Of a stretch of 7,414 nucleotides of DNA, positions 6,411 through 7,414 are shown piece by piece. Origin of the DNA: an uncultured Ruminococcus sp. (GTDB taxonomy: Bacteria; Bacillota; Clostridia; Lachnospirales; Lachnospiraceae); assembly GCA_900553885.1 (NCBI GenBank), contig USFD01000124.1:1-7414 (forward strand), in the 5' to 3' direction. The notes beneath the pieces were generated by a model. That model saw only the letters and a program-made list of their open reading frames with translations. It did no database searches and was not told the origin of the DNA. Position 1 is the stretch's first letter, and each line of letters starts with the position of its first letter. Both the position numbers and the translations under genes were made by a program.

Positions 6411-6431
6411 CCATTTAAGGAGGAGAAAAGA

Positions 6432-7316
6432 ATGGCAATTTTTAAAGGTGCAGGTGTGGCAATCATTACACCTATGAAAGAAAATCTGGAAATTAACTAT
6501 GATAAACTGGATGAAATGCTGGAGGAGCAGATCGCAGGCGGCACAGACGCGATTATCATCTGCGGAACCACCGGCGAGTCCGCAACCATGACAGAGGAGG
6601 AGCACAGCGAGGCAATCCGGTTCACTGTGGAGCGTGTAAAACACAGAATTCCGGTTATTGCCGGAACCGGTTCCAACAGCACTGCGACAGCGGTTCAGCT
6701 TTCACAGGGAGCTATGAAAGACGGAGCGGACGCTCTGCTTCTTGTAACCCCGTATTACAACAAAGCCACCCAGAACGGACTCATAGCACACTATACAAAA
6801 ATCTGCACAGAAGCGCCGCTTCCGGCAATTCTCTACAACGTGCCGAGCCGTACAGGATGCTCCATCCAGCCGAAAACTCTGGCCCATCTTGTAAAGAATG
6901 TAGACTCTATCGTAGGTGTGAAAGAAGCGTCCGGCAATATCGGAAATGTGGCGGAGATCATGCACCTGTGCGACGGAAACATCGATCTGTATTCCGGAAA
7001 TGACGATCAGGTTGTACCCCTTCTCTCCCTGGGAGGAATCGGTGTTATCTCTGTTCTGTCCAACGTTGCTCCGAAATATGTTCACGATATGGTTATGAAA
7101 TATCTGGACGGCGATGTAAAAGGAAGCGCAAAGATGCAGCTTGACGCAATTGAGCTGTGCAACGCGCTCTTCTGCGAAGTAAACCCGATTCCGGTAAAAG
7201 CGGCTCTCAATATGATGGGCAAAAACGTGGGATCCCTCCGCGCTCCGCTGACAGAGATGGAAGACGCCCACAAAGAAGTCCTGCGCCAGGCAATGAAAAA
7301 TTTCGGACTTCTGTAG
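6432..7316 (+). CDS. dapA: 4-hydroxy-tetrahydrodipicolinate synthase
   Basis: DapA condenses pyruvate with aspartate-4-semialdehyde, the first committed step toward diaminopimelate (cell wall) and lysine, in the cytoplasm. The 294-residue product has the usual length and the single TIM-barrel fold pattern. Key residues are visible: GTTGES with Thr46-Thr47, Tyr109 in TPYYNK, Tyr135 in ILYNVPSRTG, Arg140, and the Schiff-base lysine Lys164 in VGVKEASGN. These match Thr44-Thr45, Tyr107, Tyr133, Arg138 and Lys161 of the E. coli enzyme. CEVNPIPVKAAL near the C-terminus is also typical. N-acetylneuraminate lyase and related aldolases share the fold, but these motifs and the lysine riboswitch upstream favour DapA. 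The ATG at 6432-6434 is chosen because AAGGAGGAG (6417-6425) lies at proper spacing; a GTG at 6384 in the same frame sits inside the upstream hairpin and has no such site. Control is by lysine through the riboswitch. Confidence 0.97.
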   Translation: MAIFKGAGVAIITPMKENLEINYDKLDEMLEEQIAGGTDAIIICGTTGESATMTEEEHSEAIRFTVERVKHRIPVIAGTGSNSTATAVQLSQGAMKDGADALLLVTPYYNKATQNGLIAHYTKICTEAPLPAILYNVPSRTGCSIQPKTLAHLVKNVDSIVGVKEASGNIGNVAEIMHLCDGNIDLYSGNDDQVVPLLSLGGIGVISVLSNVAPKYVHDMVMKYLDGDVKGSAKMQLDAIELCNALFCEVNPIPVKAALNMMGKNVGSLRAPLTEMEDAHKEVLRQAMKNFGLL

Positions 7317-7367
7317 AAATATCATTGATTTCTTTTGAAAGAGATCAGAAAATGCAGAGAGTCGCCC

Positions 7368-7407
7368 CCACCCGTAAAACGGGTGGCTAGCGGAACGGCT
7401 ATAAGCC
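7368..7407 (+). repeat. Two consecutive hairpins after dapA, possible mobile-element end or weak terminator
   Basis: CCACCCGT (7368-7375) and ACGGGTGG (7379-7386) form a perfect 8-bp stem with a three-base AAA loop. Ten bases later GGCT-ATA-AGCC (7397-7407) forms a smaller stem, followed only by TTT. The first hairpin has no T-run, so this is not a convincing terminator. From memory, similar tandem small hairpins occur at ends of IS200/IS605-type elements and in dispersed palindromic repeats of Clostridia. The window ends before any partner sequence could be seen. Confidence 0.4.
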
Positions 7408-7414
7408 TTTGATA

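Larger units (their letters stand above)
5919..6431. other. Divergent control region between the hydroxylase operon and dapA
   Basis: This 513-base stretch holds no supported protein gene and is largely regulatory. The left part (5919-6020) has the hydroxylase promoter and candidate operators. Positions about 6021-6100 contain GC-rich, C/T-biased sequence with no clear feature. The right part (6102-6431) has the dapA promoter, lysine riboswitch, terminator, a further hairpin and the dapA ribosome binding site AAGGAGGAG (6417-6425). The two predicted transcription starts lie about 190 bases apart and point away from each other. Confidence 0.8.

Noticed and set aside
6190..6414. Minus-strand open frame of 74 codons
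   Set aside because: It is antisense to the lysine riboswitch, whose conserved blocks explain the sequence fully.
6380..6418. Twelve-codon leader ORF (ATG to TAA) ending at the dapA ribosome binding site
   Set aside because: It has no ribosome binding site of its own and no lysine codons that would suggest a leader peptide. Its bases are better explained by the hairpin at 6381-6410.
1..7414. CRISPR array, tRNA, rRNA, defence or toxin genes
   Set aside because: No regularly spaced repeats, cloverleaf patterns or such protein motifs were seen on either strand. The window is explained by metabolic genes and their control regions.

Overview
This window looks like a piece of chromosome from a strictly anaerobic, gut-type Bacillota, most likely a Lachnospiraceae/Clostridia relative. 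That is inferred from the combination of a glycyl-radical pyruvate formate-lyase, a three-gene molybdenum hydroxylase operon, a lysine riboswitch ahead of dapA, strong GGAGG-type ribosome binding sites and moderate GC. The species cannot be named from the sequence alone.

Layout. Positions 1-1891 (minus) hold the first 630 codons of pyruvate formate-lyase (pflB), cut off by the window edge before the glycyl-radical domain. Positions 1892-2271 are non-coding and contain the pflB promoter and leader, an upstream inverted repeat, and the terminator of the next operon. Positions 2272-5918 (minus) hold a compact operon in the order FAD subunit, [2Fe-2S] subunit, molybdopterin subunit, for a xanthine dehydrogenase-family hydroxylase. 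The genes touch (TAA directly followed by ATG) or overlap (ATGA), which suggests translational coupling. Positions 5919-6431 form a divergent control region. Leftward it carries a near-consensus promoter for the hydroxylase operon with candidate operators. Rightward it carries a near-consensus promoter, a complete lysine riboswitch and a terminator for dapA. Positions 6432-7316 (plus) hold dapA, 4-hydroxy-tetrahydrodipicolinate synthase. Positions 7317-7414 hold two small hairpins that could be a mobile-element end.

How the genes work together. The three transcription units serve different jobs: anaerobic pyruvate cleavage to acetyl-CoA and formate, hydroxylation of a purine or other N-heterocycle (or an aldehyde), and diaminopimelate/lysine synthesis. 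Only the hydroxylase genes form one complex. dapA is controlled by lysine through transcription attenuation.

Novelty. The genes belong to known families and I see no undescribed system here. The most useful leads are the candidate operators at the hydroxylase promoter, the unknown substrate of the hydroxylase, the inverted repeat upstream of pflB, and the palindromic sequence after dapA.
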